A DNA stretch of 64,000 bases from Rotaria macrura. Lineage: Eukaryota; Rotifera; Eurotatoria; Philodinida; Philodinidae. The DNA lies in contig OENT01000418.1 of assembly GCA_900239685.1 (NCBI GenBank), positions 1 to 64,000 of the forward strand, written 5' to 3'. Under the pieces are notes generated by a model. That model was not told the origin of the DNA. It was given only the letters and a program-made list of their open reading frames with translations, and ran no database searches. Within the stretch, counting starts at the first letter, position 1. Each line of letters begins with the position of its first letter. Positions 24,927 to 36,717 of this stretch are shown piece by piece. A program made the position numbers and the translations under genes.

Positions 24927-25160
24927 TAGAGTTCGCCAAATACGATAACTCATGATGTCTTTGAAGTAAACTGAAATTTGTAGAGTTCACTAAACGACAT
25001 AGCTCAATAATTCTTTTCTATGAAGTGCAGTTTGTAGAGTTCGCTGAATGATGAGTTTTACTGTTTCGTGACAATGGACTGCAATTTATAGAGTTCGCTA
25101 GATCTAGTTTTTTATTATATTTTTATCTCAATTAAATGTAACTTATATGGAGTTCAATAG
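24927..25160 (+). repeat. Degenerate 54 bp tandem repeat
   Basis: The core TAGAGTTCGCTAAAT recurs in degenerate form starting at about 24,927, 24,981, 25,035, 25,089 and 25,148. That is three steps of 54 bp and one of about 59. Each core is preceded by a degenerate GAAGTGCAATTTG. This is an old, decaying array with no coding role. Confidence 0.75.
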
Positions 25161-25534
25161 ACATAATTGTTACTTAGATATGGCAGATGATTCTCTTTCC
25201 TATTTTACACACTTTTTTTCTAATTTTTTCAATGATTTCTTTTTTTTTCGTCGATCCTTGCTCGACTATTTCAGTATTATTTTATTCCTCAATACAATTT
25301 CATTCCTTTTTAATTGATATTTTACTATTACTATATCATTTTTCCTTGGATATTGCAACTTGCTATATGATGAAAACTGAAAGGTCATTACTTATTGCTG
25401 TTTGATAATTTTATGCATCAGCTTATTGATATATGCGTCATGATTTTCTTAATTACGCCTATGAATAAAACCCATCTCTATCTAATGAAAGTTTTGCTCA
25501 GTTAATAACTGTCGATGTCTGCTATAAACTATAA

Positions 25535-26809
25535 CCCAGGTCGTTCGTTCCGGAGACCGGATCCGGGCGGAACCCGCAGGAAACGGGATATTTTCCGGCT
25601 ACTTCTTGCCGGTTCCGGTGTATTTCCGGCGGGAAAAACAACCGGAACATGGAAGCAGTATTCCGGCCGGATTTATCCGTACCCGGAACCTGGATATTCC
25701 GGAGACTTCCGGAAACCGGAAATTTCAAGGGAATACCACGGATCAGCCAGGAACCAACCGGAACTATAGCAAGTTCCGCCAGGATCGAACCGTAAAATAC
25801 AAAAATCCGGTAAAGAAGCATCGGAAAAGAGTCGGAAACCACCGTATTCCGATTAAATTATTTCTGCTTCGGAAATCAGGCCTCCCCATCAAAAACAATT
25901 ACATCGCATATTGAATTCTCATTTACATCGTTCCTTGATCTCCAAATCATCGATTTACAAAAAAAGACCTTTAAAGGTCTTTTTTGGGATTTTTTTGTCT
26001 AATTCCTTTAATTTAAGGACGATTTCCAACACCGGGATAGTTTACCGTATTTTGATGGGGTCGCTGAGATTTGTTACTTAATTCGTTATTCGTTTCACAG
26101 CATTAATTATTATTTGAAATTTTTCGATAAAAATTTGAAATGAAATGTCCTTCAGAGACTTTAGAAGCGTCACTTACCTTGATTGAAGACTCAGCAAAGT
26201 CTCAAAACGCTGGTGCTTAACATGTGTGGTGTTCTTACACATATCGTTTTCGGTTTGCCAAAGTCTAAAAATCTGATTTTTAGGTCTTTGGGCTGAAAAT
26301 TCCTTTTTTTTGTGACAAAAGCGAGTTTGGAGGGAAATGTATCATGCTTCAATAGAATTTGATTTGTTCCCAGGTATGTTCTGGTGTGTTTTAGGCTTGT
26401 TTAAAAAAGAAGTAAAAGCTGGATTCAAAGTCCGGAGACTTTACTTAGTAATTGTGAGTATTTAGCGCTGTTTGGGAAACGGCCAGATGAGTTTTCAGGA
26501 GCTTAGCGGAAACGGTCAGATCTGAGCCGTGTTCTCTCCGGATGGGATAATTGCTTTTTCCGTTATCGGTATCCGGTCCAGAAACGGTCGGATCTGGACC
26601 GTATGTGGTCTGGGCTTGGAAACGGTGTTTTCCGACGGCGGATCCGGTATAGGAAACGGGAACCGTATCCGTGGATACGCTCCGGTGCCCGGAATTACCG
26701 GGAATTAAGCCGGATCCGGAAGCCGGAACCGATTTTTGAAACCCGCTTCCGGAATTCGTGGGAATAACACGGGATCCGGCCGGTTCCCACCGTACGTCTT
26801 GGACCTGGG
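25535..26809. mobile_element. 1.27 kb element, ends CCCAGGTC, arms rich in TTCCGGAA
   Basis: It starts CCCAGGTC (25,535) and ends GACCTGGG (26,802-26,809). Both arms (about 25,535-25,860 and 26,470-26,800) are crowded with CCGGAA/TTCCGG and CCGGATCCGG words and are GC-rich. The centre (25,880-26,450) is AT-rich. Within it CCCCATCAAA (about 25,886) and TTTGATGGGG (about 26,054) form a possible nested pair of inverted ends. Frames in the arms arise from the motif repetition and are not genes. It is probably a non-autonomous DNA element. Confidence 0.65.
25960..25985. repeat. 26 bp perfect palindrome
   Basis: Six A, then GACCTTTAAAGGTC, then six T. The central CCTTTAAAGG word also occurs in the arms of the palindromic element at 17,438-17,933. 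It resembles a bacterial hairpin terminator, but nothing suggests that role here. Confidence 0.85.
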
Positions 26810-27604
26810 AATAATCTTTTTATTTTGAATTTTCTTTCAAATAAAAGTAACTCGCGTCCTTTACACATTGCATTAGCTCTGGTCAATCTAAACTTTCCCA
26901 AATCCAAAAGCTTGCTTCCTCTACAAGTTGCAGTGATTATTCAATCTATAGCTTGTCATATTCTAAAAACTTACGTCCTCTATAAATTTCACGAACTTAT
27001 CTTGAGACGATTATTCATTTCATTAAAATATTTTTTTAAATCTCATTGTTGAAAGTTATGTCGATCGTCAGGTTTTTTCGAATAAAAATTTCAATAACTT
27101 AATCCTGTACATAGACTTGAAAGCTGTTCTCTTGACGAGACATCGAAAATTTAAAACATTCTCATTAAATTTTAAATTCAAGTTTATTCATGTTTGCAAA
27201 TGAGAAGTAGCCAAATATAGAGGGGACTAAAAATCAGCAATTACCAGGCGCTTTTTCAGTGTTTTTTTTTTCATCAATAGATAGTTTGATCTCATCAACG
27301 GATAACACAGAATAAGCAACAGTCCTTAGAGAAAAGCTCTATAGTCGGTCTTTGGTGGAAATCTATTGAAAAATGTAATTGTGTCTTTTTAATGCTCTAC
27401 ATTAATTGATGAAAAAGCTCACGTTTTTTCGCGCATTCTTGTAACTCTTTCAGTTTTCTATATGATTTGATTTTATCCATTTGTCTTCACGGATATTTGA
27501 TCAGAACTAATAATATATGGTGTAATGTGAGCATCATTGATATTAACTAGAAATAGTGAAATAGTTTAATTATGATCGCCGAGGTAGACAGAAATACCAA
27601 AACG
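26810..27604. other. Intergenic, nothing recognised
   Basis: AT-rich sequence with no gene candidate. Around 26,850-26,990 the theme 'ACTYRCGTCCTYTACA' recurs two or three times loosely. Confidence 0.45.
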
Positions 27605-27672
27605 TACTGAGAAGTACGAAGAAGTACCGAGAAGTATCAAGAAGTACCGAGAAGTACCGAGAAGTACAGAAG
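27605..27672 (+). repeat. Short tandem repeat, GAGAAGTACC
   Basis: About seven copies of a 9-10 bp word (GAGAAGTACC, GAAGAAGTACC) with point changes, directly before the GC-rich island that follows. It resembles the GGTACTAGCA words at the ends of the Foldback-like element, which may be coincidence. Confidence 0.8.
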
Positions 27673-27689
27673 TCTGCTTTTTCCCCCTT

Positions 27690-28640
27690 GGGTTAAGCGT
27701 GGTTTTTCTAACCGCGTTTTAAAATAACTGCGGTTATCTGCACATAAATCGCGGTTTCACAAAACCACGGTGAATACGTTTATAACCGCCGTAAACAACA
27801 ACGCGGTTAGACGTGATTCCATCAAACCGCGGTGAACTTGATCTTAACCGCGGTACAGTAAAATGCGGTTTCGTAAACCTCGAGGAAAATGATCCGAAAC
27901 GCGTTTAATTTAAAACTCGGTTAGACGCGCTTCTAAAAACCGCAATGAACTTGATTATAACCACGGTATAGTATGTTTAGAGAACTGAAATACCGTGACG
28001 AACTTAATCACCGTCACACCCACACCCTATCTGCCATCAGAAAAACAGAGTTCTGTGAGGTACCATTTCATACAACCGCGTTATAGCCCTAGAAACCGTG
28101 GTTTTGGTGCTGAAGTAAATTTATCACCAATGTTGTCTTTTCAGGTATCGTATGTCTCTTAATCTAGCGGTGCAGTAATGTGTAAGGACAGAAGAGATAT
28201 CGTGCCCAAAATTTTCTCCAATGCCTAATATGAAATTTTAACGCAACTTCGTCACTGAAAAGTGACTTCGAAGTAATGGAACTATCAAGTTCACTACCCT
28301 CCCCCTCGAAGGGTATCTTGCCTCGCCTTCATAGAAGGATCAGGTGGGCATTGATAACCGGACTCATTTTAACAATGAAAGTTTCAGAAACCACGGTTAT
28401 CAGCATGTTTCTGCAGCTCGAAAACCCGCGTCCTACATCGCCTTAAAAAAACGCGGGAGTCAGACCGTTTATCCGGTTTTGGAAATCAGGTGGAACCGCG
28501 TCTTGGACAAATCGCGTTTTCCTACATTTTATCGAAAGATGAATAAACGTTCTGACTCCCGCAGTTCGAAATACCATTGCAAACCGCGGTTTGATAAACC
28601 GCGTTTAACCACGTTTAATCAGCGAATTTTTTTCTTGGGT
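27690..28640. repeat. Island of AACCGCGGTT-type palindromic words
   Basis: AACCGCGGTT and close variants (AACCGCGTT, ACCACGGT, AAACCGCGGT) recur dozens of times in both senses over ~950 bp, then stop abruptly. CTTGGGT is found near both edges. A less affected segment (28,150-28,330) lies in the middle. It looks like one MITE-like element or a nested cluster, like the TTCCGGAA and GGAGTC islands nearby. The 101-codon frame at 28,344-28,649 is a product of the repeats. Confidence 0.65.
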
Positions 28641-29002
28641 GAACCTTGATCAAAACTGTATCAAGAGAGTAAAATACTCTTTGCGATTAAGAACTCAGAT
28701 GAATTCTGATGAGACCCTTATGAAAATATAAGCGATTGAACAAAAAGAATAGTTAGTATGAATTTACTTAAGCGTTGTCATCAATCCGGAGCTTAGTAAC
28801 ACGATGAAGACATCTTGTTTCAACAAAAGTAGGTTATAACATAGACTAGTGAGTTTATTCTTAGTTTTTAAATATTCTTATTCAGTGTATTCGATTTTGG
28901 GATCAAGGAAATTTATATAGTGAGTATGCGTCTTTTAGTAAACGTATCCTGTTACGTATTATAGCCCCACTTTGTTTCCTTCTCAACAATAGAAAAATTC
29001 AT
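28641..29002. other. Intergenic, nothing recognised
   Basis: No gene, repeat or RNA is recognised. Confidence 0.45.
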
Positions 29003-29149
29003 ACATTTATCTTTATTTTTTAAACATAAAGATTACGTGTATCTTCATTTTATCAAGAATAAAGATTTTAAAAATTCTTTAATCTTTATTTTATAAATAT
29101 AAAGATTTTATTTATATTTACTCTTTAATATAAAGATTAATAAATATAC
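29003..29149. repeat. AT-rich island of TAAAGATT words
   Basis: TAAAGATT and its complement AATCTTTA recur about eight times in 150 bp, in both senses. It could fold back on itself and is the AT-rich counterpart of the GC-rich motif islands. Confidence 0.6.
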
Positions 29150-30674
29150 AGTGACAACACTAGTACGCACGAATCTGGTAGCCGTATCCTGCTGCTGATT
29201 TGCCAGGCTTTTTCAGTTCCAGTTGGAAGTGGATAAATCCAGTCATGTGATTCCTGCTTCTAAGTTCCTAGCATTTCCACCACTTACCCACCGACTCAGC
29301 CTCGTACTTCTCGACCCGAGAGTGAAAATGGTCCCGGTTAGTTGCTATATTGAAAACTAGACAATTAGTTTGCATTTTTATTATTCTAGTCTGCTCAGGA
29401 ATCCATGAATCAGCCTATTTATGTTTACGATTCTGATTAAAGTCTTCACTGATTAAGCAGTTCTGTTTCTAAAAGTTGGAATTTGTCTGTGACTGTTATG
29501 GCATTTTCAATATGTCGAATACCTTGGACATAGATTTTATTCAATAGTAGTTTAATTGATGTTTTATTTGTAGATTTTTTGTGCTCCCGCTTCTCTATTT
29601 CTAATATGCTATATTTAGTTCTATAGACTAAAGCCACAAAAAAAAGAAATAGGGAAGTGTTACAAAAATGCTGGTTTTGTGTTTCACAAGTGATATCATT
29701 CTTACTTTTGGTCATTATAATAATTTTCGACCTTGACCGACGGAAAATATTTCCTTAAAAACGCAGTGCAAGCTCAACTTTTTCTACTGAGATGACGATG
29801 CTTATAAACTGTATTTACTGTCAGTATCTACAAAGAGAATCAACGGTGTAAATCCCACGGTTTTATCGAAAATTTGTTCCATGCTGGATCACATAATGGG
29901 AAGTCGATCTATGCCAGGCAAGCGTCTCTGATTGTGATAGATTTATATGAGGAAATCTTCACAATAAGAACTAGTCGAAAACTGTTAATGTAAAGTTCAT
30001 ATGCCCCCAAAGAACAAAGCAGATTTTTAAAGAAAATGTAGCTGATCTCAGAAAGAAAAAGAACTCGAAACTAAACTGGATCCGAGATTCGAGGAAAGTT
30101 ATTTTGAATATTTTTCTTCGAACATATCTCGATTAAGGTCTATCGCCAATATCAAGCATACATTGAATTGTACATAAGACAGCTATAAAACTTGTAATAA
30201 ATAGTCAATATTATCTATGACAATTTTCATGAGAAATATACATTTTATTATAGGTACATCGAAGGAAAGATGCACAAATAATAGATAGAATTTTCATAAA
30301 TTAATCCGCCCGTTATAATTTTGTTAAATTGAAGAATATGTGAATCACAATGTGAGATATGGGAATCAGATAAGAACAGTCTAGAGCGCACGCACACTCT
30401 TCAGCGTTGTCTTTTCATAATGATTATTAATGTCAATCGAAAACAAAGGTAATCGAAAAGATTGATGTTACATCTCGACAGTTTATTTCTCATCGATTTA
30501 CAATCTTGCTTTTAAGTATATAAAGCAAAAAAGCATCTATTTCCTTAAATATTTATATGTAGAGTTTAAAAATTTGCTTCAAACGTTCACCATGACAATT
30601 GAGACAGTTAATAAAAACGAAATGAAACAAAAACTTCACATTTTTTTTCATAGAAGACATATTGTTTTCATCAA
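29150..30674. other. Intergenic, nothing recognised
   Basis: The stretch 29,155-29,340 is richer in GC than its surroundings but has no open frame of note. The rest is AT-rich. Confidence 0.4.
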
Positions 30675-30735
30675 TTTATTTGAAAAAATGGACTGTGTAT
30701 AAGAAAAAGACAGTATGTCAATACTCCGAAATAGT

Positions 30736-31008
30736 TCACAGCAGTCTGCTTCGATAGATTTTTGACATATACGTCATATATTCATCATAACTGACTCTTC
30801 CGTCATGATTGTAATCCATTTCTGATAATATACGTTGAATTTCATCGTAGGAGGCAGAAATGCTGGAACGCTGAAGACATTGACGCATTTCTTCACCAGT
30901 TATGTAACCATTATGATTTGTATCGATTTGATGGAATGCTGTTTGTATTTCATACAATTGATCAGCACGAAGACCGTACATGTTGGTGCTATCATCACCA
31001 CGAAACAT
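30736..31008 (-). CDS. Small two-EF-hand calcium-binding protein
   Basis: One uninterrupted coding exon of 90 codons, ATG at 31,008 and TGA at 30,738-30,736. Two canonical 12-residue calcium loops are visible: DTNHNGYITGEE (residues 29-40) and DYNHDGRVSYDE (65-76). Both have acidic or amide ligands at 1, 3, 5 and 12 and the Gly at 6, so both should bind Ca2+. The paired hands resemble one lobe of calmodulin or troponin C. The protein is about half the length of calmodulin and has no linker helix, so it is a single-lobe protein. A likely 5' UTR intron (GTGAGT...TTTAAG, about 31,064-31,018) precedes the ATG by a few bases. AATAAA lies at 30,680-30,675. The partner is unknown. Confidence 0.85.
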   Translation of the reverse strand: MFRGDDSTNMYGLRADQLYEIQTAFHQIDTNHNGYITGEEMRQCLQRSSISASYDEIQRILSEMDYNHDGRVSYDEYMTYMSKIYRSRLL

Positions 31009-32447
31009 CTTTGATCTTAAATAGTATTTTTGTATGATTGTATGACGATGCTTTTACTCACTTTATCTACGCGATTTTGTCCATGTGTAACACATGCAAA
31101 ACGTTTTTATTTATAGTACTTCATACAGAGGAAAAACAAAATTATATACCTTCCTCGCGTTGAAACGATGCGTCCTTGCAGCTAATCGAAGTTAGTATGT
31201 TTGCGTCACATACGATCATTGACACAAATTTATTTCGCGCTATCGATGTTTTTTTTTGTGTTCAAATTAATTTAATTAAAAATGTCTCGTGATAAATAGA
31301 ATAATAACGACTTTCTAGTGTTTTTCAATGAAAAGCGACAGTAATTTCTTTGTCATCGGTTCTGTTTCATTCATTGATATTTTTCAGTCGAAAAACATAA
31401 ATATGACTAACTAATATAAAATATAAAATCAGCTGTTGAATTTTTTATTCAACTAAACAAATCAGATAATTATTTACTCATATATATATATATATCGTTA
31501 AAATTTTTGATACTCAATATAAAATAGTGCCAATCAGTGCTTTTTTAAAGTAAACTATTTTGAAAGAACCCATGTAAGAATTATTGATGCATATGTAACT
31601 CAACATACGTATACGCAGGTAAATCCCAATAAGCAAATAAATTGAAGTACATTAGAAAAATACATTCATATCTTTTTATTAAACCTTCCATGTAATAAGT
31701 ACCGGAAGAAAACCGTCGACTTACTGCAGTTTTACCGGTCCGGTTGCCAGCTACCATTACTGCAATTAACCTTAGTAAACCACCAGATTTGACGTTTTTT
31801 AAAAATTTATTCGTTTCTTTCCGAAAACAATAAAACAACTTTCGTTTGTCTTTCAGTGTCCTTTAGAGAGTGATCATATTCTTAATTGTCTCATCAAATT
31901 TTTCAATGATTAGATTGTTTCTCGTTAATAAATTTTGTTAATATTAATACTACATAATTACCAAAGACATACTTCTATCACTCCTATCTACGCCGGTTTA
32001 GAAATTGTTTGGAAGAAATAAATCTAAATATAAGTCATGCATTTTTTTTCTGTTTTTGAGTGCATGCATAGAAAACGATAGTACGTTGTATCACTTTTAG
32101 CAATAAAAGTTTTTTTTTCGTATGTACAGTAGATACTTACGCCTCATTACCCACATATATGATGGGTGTATGAAGAAAAGTAACTACTGTTTCTTGTAAA
32201 AAATAGATAGACCACTCACAAATACAAATATGGACAAGCGCAAAGATTCAAAGTAAAAACTTAGTCAAAAAATATGTTACCATCAAAACATTCGTTATTT
32301 CTTGATTCATTGCTAAGTAAACACAAAACTAATACTCATCTCTAAGTATCTCTGGTGAATTGAATACAACGAGAAAAAACCGAATACATATTTGTAAACT
32401 TGCTCAAACATTTTCATTCCGTTTTGGATTTAATGCAAGTCATTATG
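31009..32447. other. Intergenic, apart from a small GTPase-like relic
   Basis: AT-rich, with (TA)n at 31,481-31,494. Apart from the minus-strand relic at 31,685-31,800, nothing recognisable is seen. Confidence 0.45.
31685..31800 (-). pseudogene. Possible Ras-like GTPase exon relic
   Basis: On the minus strand this frame reads AVMVAGNRTGKTAVSRRF followed by SSGTYYMEG. That resembles the first strand, P-loop (GxxxxGK[S/T], with Ala for the first Gly) and helix of Ras-family GTPases such as the RERG/RasL group. A GT lies after the final GAAG. No further exon with DTAG or NKxD motifs is found downstream on the same strand. It is either an isolated relic or a chance resemblance. Confidence 0.3.
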
Positions 32448-32518
32448 ATTCAGTATTTGATTTAATTAATCTCTTCCTATTTTTTATGTTAATAGTTTTC
32501 TTATTGTCTTTTAGTAAC

Positions 32519-32546
32519 GTTTCGGCAATGATGTTGCCTTCGTCAG
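32519..32546 (-). ncRNA. Hammerhead-ribozyme-like core, left arm
   Basis: On the minus strand, CTGACGA, then A, then a GGC...GCC stem closing a 9 nt loop, then GAAAC. The consensus core is CUGANGA, stem II, GAAA. The extra A before stem II departs from it. I cannot define stems I and III or a cleavage triplet with confidence, so activity is doubtful. Confidence 0.3.
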
Positions 32547-32777
32547 GCTATTTAATTTTCTAATAAGCATTTCTATGTAAACACACATGTACACGTATTT
32601 TTCTTTTAGTTTTCTTTTAAATGATGATGATGGTACAGAGGAAGCAGAAATATAGTCGATAAATACTACCGCCATCATCGTCTTGCTGTCCCACTTTCAT
32701 CATTTAAAAGAAAAATAAAAGAAAAATACGTGTACATGTGTGTTTACATAGAAATGCTTATTAGAAAATTAAATAGT

Positions 32778-32805
32778 CTGACGAAGGCAACATCATTCCC
32801 GAAAC
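32778..32805 (+). ncRNA. Hammerhead-ribozyme-like core, right arm
   Basis: Plus-strand mirror of the left-arm motif: CTGACGA, A, GGC...CCC, GAAAC. One base of stem II is changed (GCC to CCC), which weakens it relative to the left copy. Confidence 0.22.
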
Positions 32806-32876
32806 GTTACTAAAAGACAATAAGGAAACTATTAAAATCAGAAATAGAAAGAGGTTAATTAAATCAAATACTGAAT

Positions 32877-35800
32877 GATTTTCATGGTTCTATCAAATTA
32901 ATTAGAAGTCCACTTCAGGAATGTATGTTTTTCTGTAGTACAGAAAATACTACAATTTAGCATATTAAAGAATGTGAACTCAATCAAATCTGTTGGTTAA
33001 TATGTCATATAAATTCTTTTTATCTTTTGACTTGAGCAAAAAAATGTGATTCGAAATGAGTAGCCCCTATAAGAAGAAGAATATTCTCTATATGTATAAA
33101 AATAGCAGGCAAAATAATGATTAGTCATCAATAATCTACTGTTACATTTTATGTTGATAAACATTGAAAACTCATCCTCTACTAAAGAAAAAATAGTGCG
33201 CTTGACTCACAATCCAATGATGGCGATTCGACATTTGAAGTGCTGACGCGTTATTTATATATGTGTCAGCTTTTGAAACTTCATCAGCAAGGGCTATGTA
33301 TGACGATGTTTTGAACTTTTTCCTAGTAAATCGCATCCAATATCCTTGAATTTCTCGAACATCATTTCAAACGCTGCTGAATTTCCTATGTGTGGATGGT
33401 CGATAAGACTGAACTATCGAACGAATCATATTTACTATCACTATTTTCATTTTTAACGATTATGATCAGAGTTTTAACCAGAATAATGCATTTTCTTACT
33501 AACGAAAAAAGATCAACTTTCACCAAACAAACACGGTTGACAATATAGATAATATGAAAAATTCAATCAACTACATTTAACAGGTGTAAGTAATCATGGA
33601 ACATATCAAGTTTCTTTATTGTGATTGTGAAAGTCTTAAATTTCAAGAATTCAATAATCAAAGAAAATAAACTATTGATTGCTAATTTCGTAGAGGACAA
33701 ACGAAACGAAATAGAAATGTACTACTAGTTTTCATTGCCTTTTTATTGTACGATTTCAATCAACACTTGATTCTTACTGTAGCATCAAAACAAGACTGGA
33801 AAACAAGCACAGTATTCTAGCATACCTTTACTGAATGAATTAGACTCATGATGGATCACATTTTCTAGAGGTTCTCGTAGTGTTGTCCTGAGGCTAGATC
33901 TTTGTACGAACAGCACGAGAAAAAAATGCACTATCGATGTTTGTTTGAATACCAATTTCACATGTTTATTTTAAAAGAAATAGTAAAATTGAACAGCACT
34001 TGGTATAGACGTGTATTACACCTATAATGAAAACAATGTTTTTCAGTAGTTAGAAATCTGATGATACTTCAAATTGAATCCGTTATGAACGAAGAACTGC
34101 ACTCATTGTTCAACTCTTAACATGATAAAGGAATAAATACATATAATTGTAACGATTTATACAAGAGTCTAAAGTAGCAAATCTTTTGATTTATTTTCTA
34201 ATTGTACGGTTCGTCTCCTGCGTTATTCCGAAACATATACACTGAATCAAGTAGTCTAAAAGAAAAAGAATATCAATCATAATCGGTAAATTATAGATGA
34301 GTGGCTTGATCAAATTTTAGTAGACGGATGACAAATTGAGTTGATAAGTATCTTGATTTTAATGAAAGGGTATTGAGATAAACAAAACAGGTGGCTTTAC
34401 ACAGTATGAGTGCACCAAAGACAATTTCAGTCATACCAAAATTTTAAGTGTGACTGGTTTTGGTATAAATCCAACAATGATTGTAAGAATTCGGTATGAA
34501 AAACCGTCAAATATGACAAAATGTTCGATTCACATGTATTCAATGTTTGGCTCTATTCGACAGTGGCATTAAATATTGTCTAATAAGGTTTAACTGCATT
34601 TGCTAAAAAAATGTGCAGAAAAAAAAAGTTTCTTCAAATTCTGCAAATTTCATACCTTCTTTTTTATTTTATACGAAGTCTATTATCACCCTCGGAGAGA
34701 GCGAAAAGAAAACTGAGTACAGATGAATCGTAGATTTGGCTGGATTTGGCGGGTTTTCGTACCGAAAATCTGCAATCTTCGTTGAAGGTATGTGAAATCC
34801 AAGTCGATTCAAACCCTAATCAAGAATTGAATATCAACTGGATTGGGTTTGAAACATAGTACATACTAACTACATAGATTACTTCCTCTTCTATTCATAA
34901 TTGGTAGAAAATTTAAAAAATAGCTTCGTTTCGTCCACAAGGTTTCGAACTCGATGCTGGAGCAATTCTCAAGATGTCGTAAATGTATTTCATGGTCATT
35001 TTGGTAATGTTATAGACAACACAGCAACTATTCTCTCTTTAATTATGTATTACAAGAGGTTTATTTCATGTCACCTTGTAATCGTGTACTTAGCAGAGAT
35101 ATTTTCTATTCAATCTTACTGCTATTGATCATGTCAATCAAATATCATTGTTTGGTTTTGATAAAAATGTAACTGATGACTATTTTTCTTTATTTACTTC
35201 GATCATAGGAACTGAGTAAAATTAGAAATCAACTTTATCTAACTGATAAAGTTATGGTCGTTTTCTAATTATTTTATTTTCGATTACTAAAAGTATTCAA
35301 TCATTTTCGTTCGCATCATATGGGAAAAAACCCGACCTGATTATGTTTTTTCTACTATTGTCAAACGACTCATCATGTGGAGTGAGTATTGATTGTTCAC
35401 GAAATTTTCTATAACTATGAGCTTATATGAATAAATGACAGCACTACGATCGTGATGTTCAGCAAGTTCAACCATGCTTTCTCATTTCATCACTGTATAC
35501 TATGACATTCGTTAATCACCTACCATAGGATTATTACTGTATTTCTATAGATGAACAGATGTCAAGTGAAGGTTGCGTAGTTGGTATTTTCTAGAATAAT
35601 AATCCCCATTCGTTGATATTGCAATGATATTCCTTTGTTTCACAATTGTGTAGAAAAACTGAGCAGTAATGTTTTTAAACGAACTATTTATTTATTTCTA
35701 TAGGAGCAACGACAAATAGATGTATAACGATAACATCAGATCCCGCTTCAGAAAAATATTTCTTTTAAAGATGGAGTTTCAACACTTTTCTATTTTCGAT

Positions 35801-36104
35801 TCACTTGTGTATGAAATATATTTATGAAAAGTTTTCTCATACAACACTTCGATTTCAAAGGACGATGTTTATATTATATCGATGCGTATTCATTTTTCAA
35901 GAATCCCATAGTTGTCGCTATAGTGTGAGAATGTTTTATTTCTGATTTACTATTGGTCAACTAATCTGGCTAAGACGTACAGGATGCCAAGTCATCATCT
36001 TCTATTGGTGAAACACACGAAGAATAAAGATTTTTTTCTTTTGGTTACGAACGATCATTACTTCATCTAGATTTCTTTTATCTGATAATAAAAAAATTCA
36101 AACG
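32877..36104. other. Intergenic, nothing recognised
   Basis: 3.2 kb of AT-rich DNA. A 75-codon frame at 34,901-35,128 has no recognisable features. No RNA gene was found. Confidence 0.45.
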
Positions 36105-36717
36105 ATGGAAAGTCTTTATCGACTCCCGTTCACAGTTGTTCAATGCCCAAATTTAAAATTAAAAAAGCCTTCATGGATTCGAAAGCCTTCGAATACAACG
36201 TAAGATGAACTCGTCACTTGCTAGTTAATATTCGTCGTTTTCTTCTTAGAGTTTTATTTGGTTTACTTGTTTCTTACTTTCTCGTTACTGCCGGTGTTAT
36301 TTATGACATTATCGTTGAACCACCAAGTGTTGGTAAGTAGAATTAGGCCCGGGATTCGATTGGGAACAATGAAAATATTGCTTTTCAGGTAGTACAACCG
36401 ATGAGTATGGCCATCATAAACCAGTTGCTTTTATGGCATGGCGTATCAATGGTCAATATATTATGGAAGGTCTCGCCGCGTCGTTTATGTTTACATTAGG
36501 TGGTCTTGGATTTATCTTACTTGATCAAACGAACAAACCCAATATGCCACGCCTCAATCGGGTATTAATGATCATTTGTTCATTTATCTTCATTCTTGTT
36601 GCATATTTTGCAACGAAAATTTTCATTCGGTAAGTTACTAAATTCAATAGAATACTATCATACCTAATAAATATTACGGATTATTTTAGCATCAAGATGC
36701 CTAGTTATTTAACTTAA
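36105..36717 (+). CDS. OSTC: Oligosaccharyltransferase complex subunit OSTC/DC2
   Basis: Four exons: 36,105-36,199, 36,250-36,332, 36,389-36,629 and 36,690-36,717. The introns are 50, 56 and 60 bp with GTAAG donors. The frame is consistent throughout and gives 148 aa (human OSTC: 149). Diagnostic blocks are ESLYRLPF and [11 protein letters not shown] at the N-terminus, [12 protein letters not shown] after the first membrane helix, and [20 protein letters not shown] and [10 protein letters not shown] around the later helices. The tail is IKMPSYLT. Three transmembrane segments are expected. OSTC is a non-catalytic subunit of the ER oligosaccharyltransferase that links the STT3A form to the translocon for co-translational N-glycosylation. 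AATAAA lies at about 36,971. The gene appears intact. Confidence 0.97.

Larger units (their letters stand above)
32448..32876. mobile_element. 429 bp palindromic element
   Basis: The left arm (about 32,448-32,630) and right arm (about 32,690-32,876) are near-exact inverted copies. They share ATTCAGTATTTGATTTAATT, AAACACACATGTACACGTAT and CTTTTAAATGATGA. A ~60 bp loop separates them. Each arm contains a motif resembling a hammerhead ribozyme core. Inverted terminal arrangements with hammerhead motifs are known from Penelope-like retroelements, including those of rotifers, but no reverse transcriptase is present here. Confidence 0.75.

Noticed and set aside
25960-25985. Hairpin plus T run resembling a Rho-independent terminator
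   Set aside because: Eukaryotic context and location within a repeat element. It is just a palindrome of the motif-island type.
34940-34975. GGTTTCGAACTC, resembling a tRNA B box
   Set aside because: No matching A box or cloverleaf can be drawn around it.
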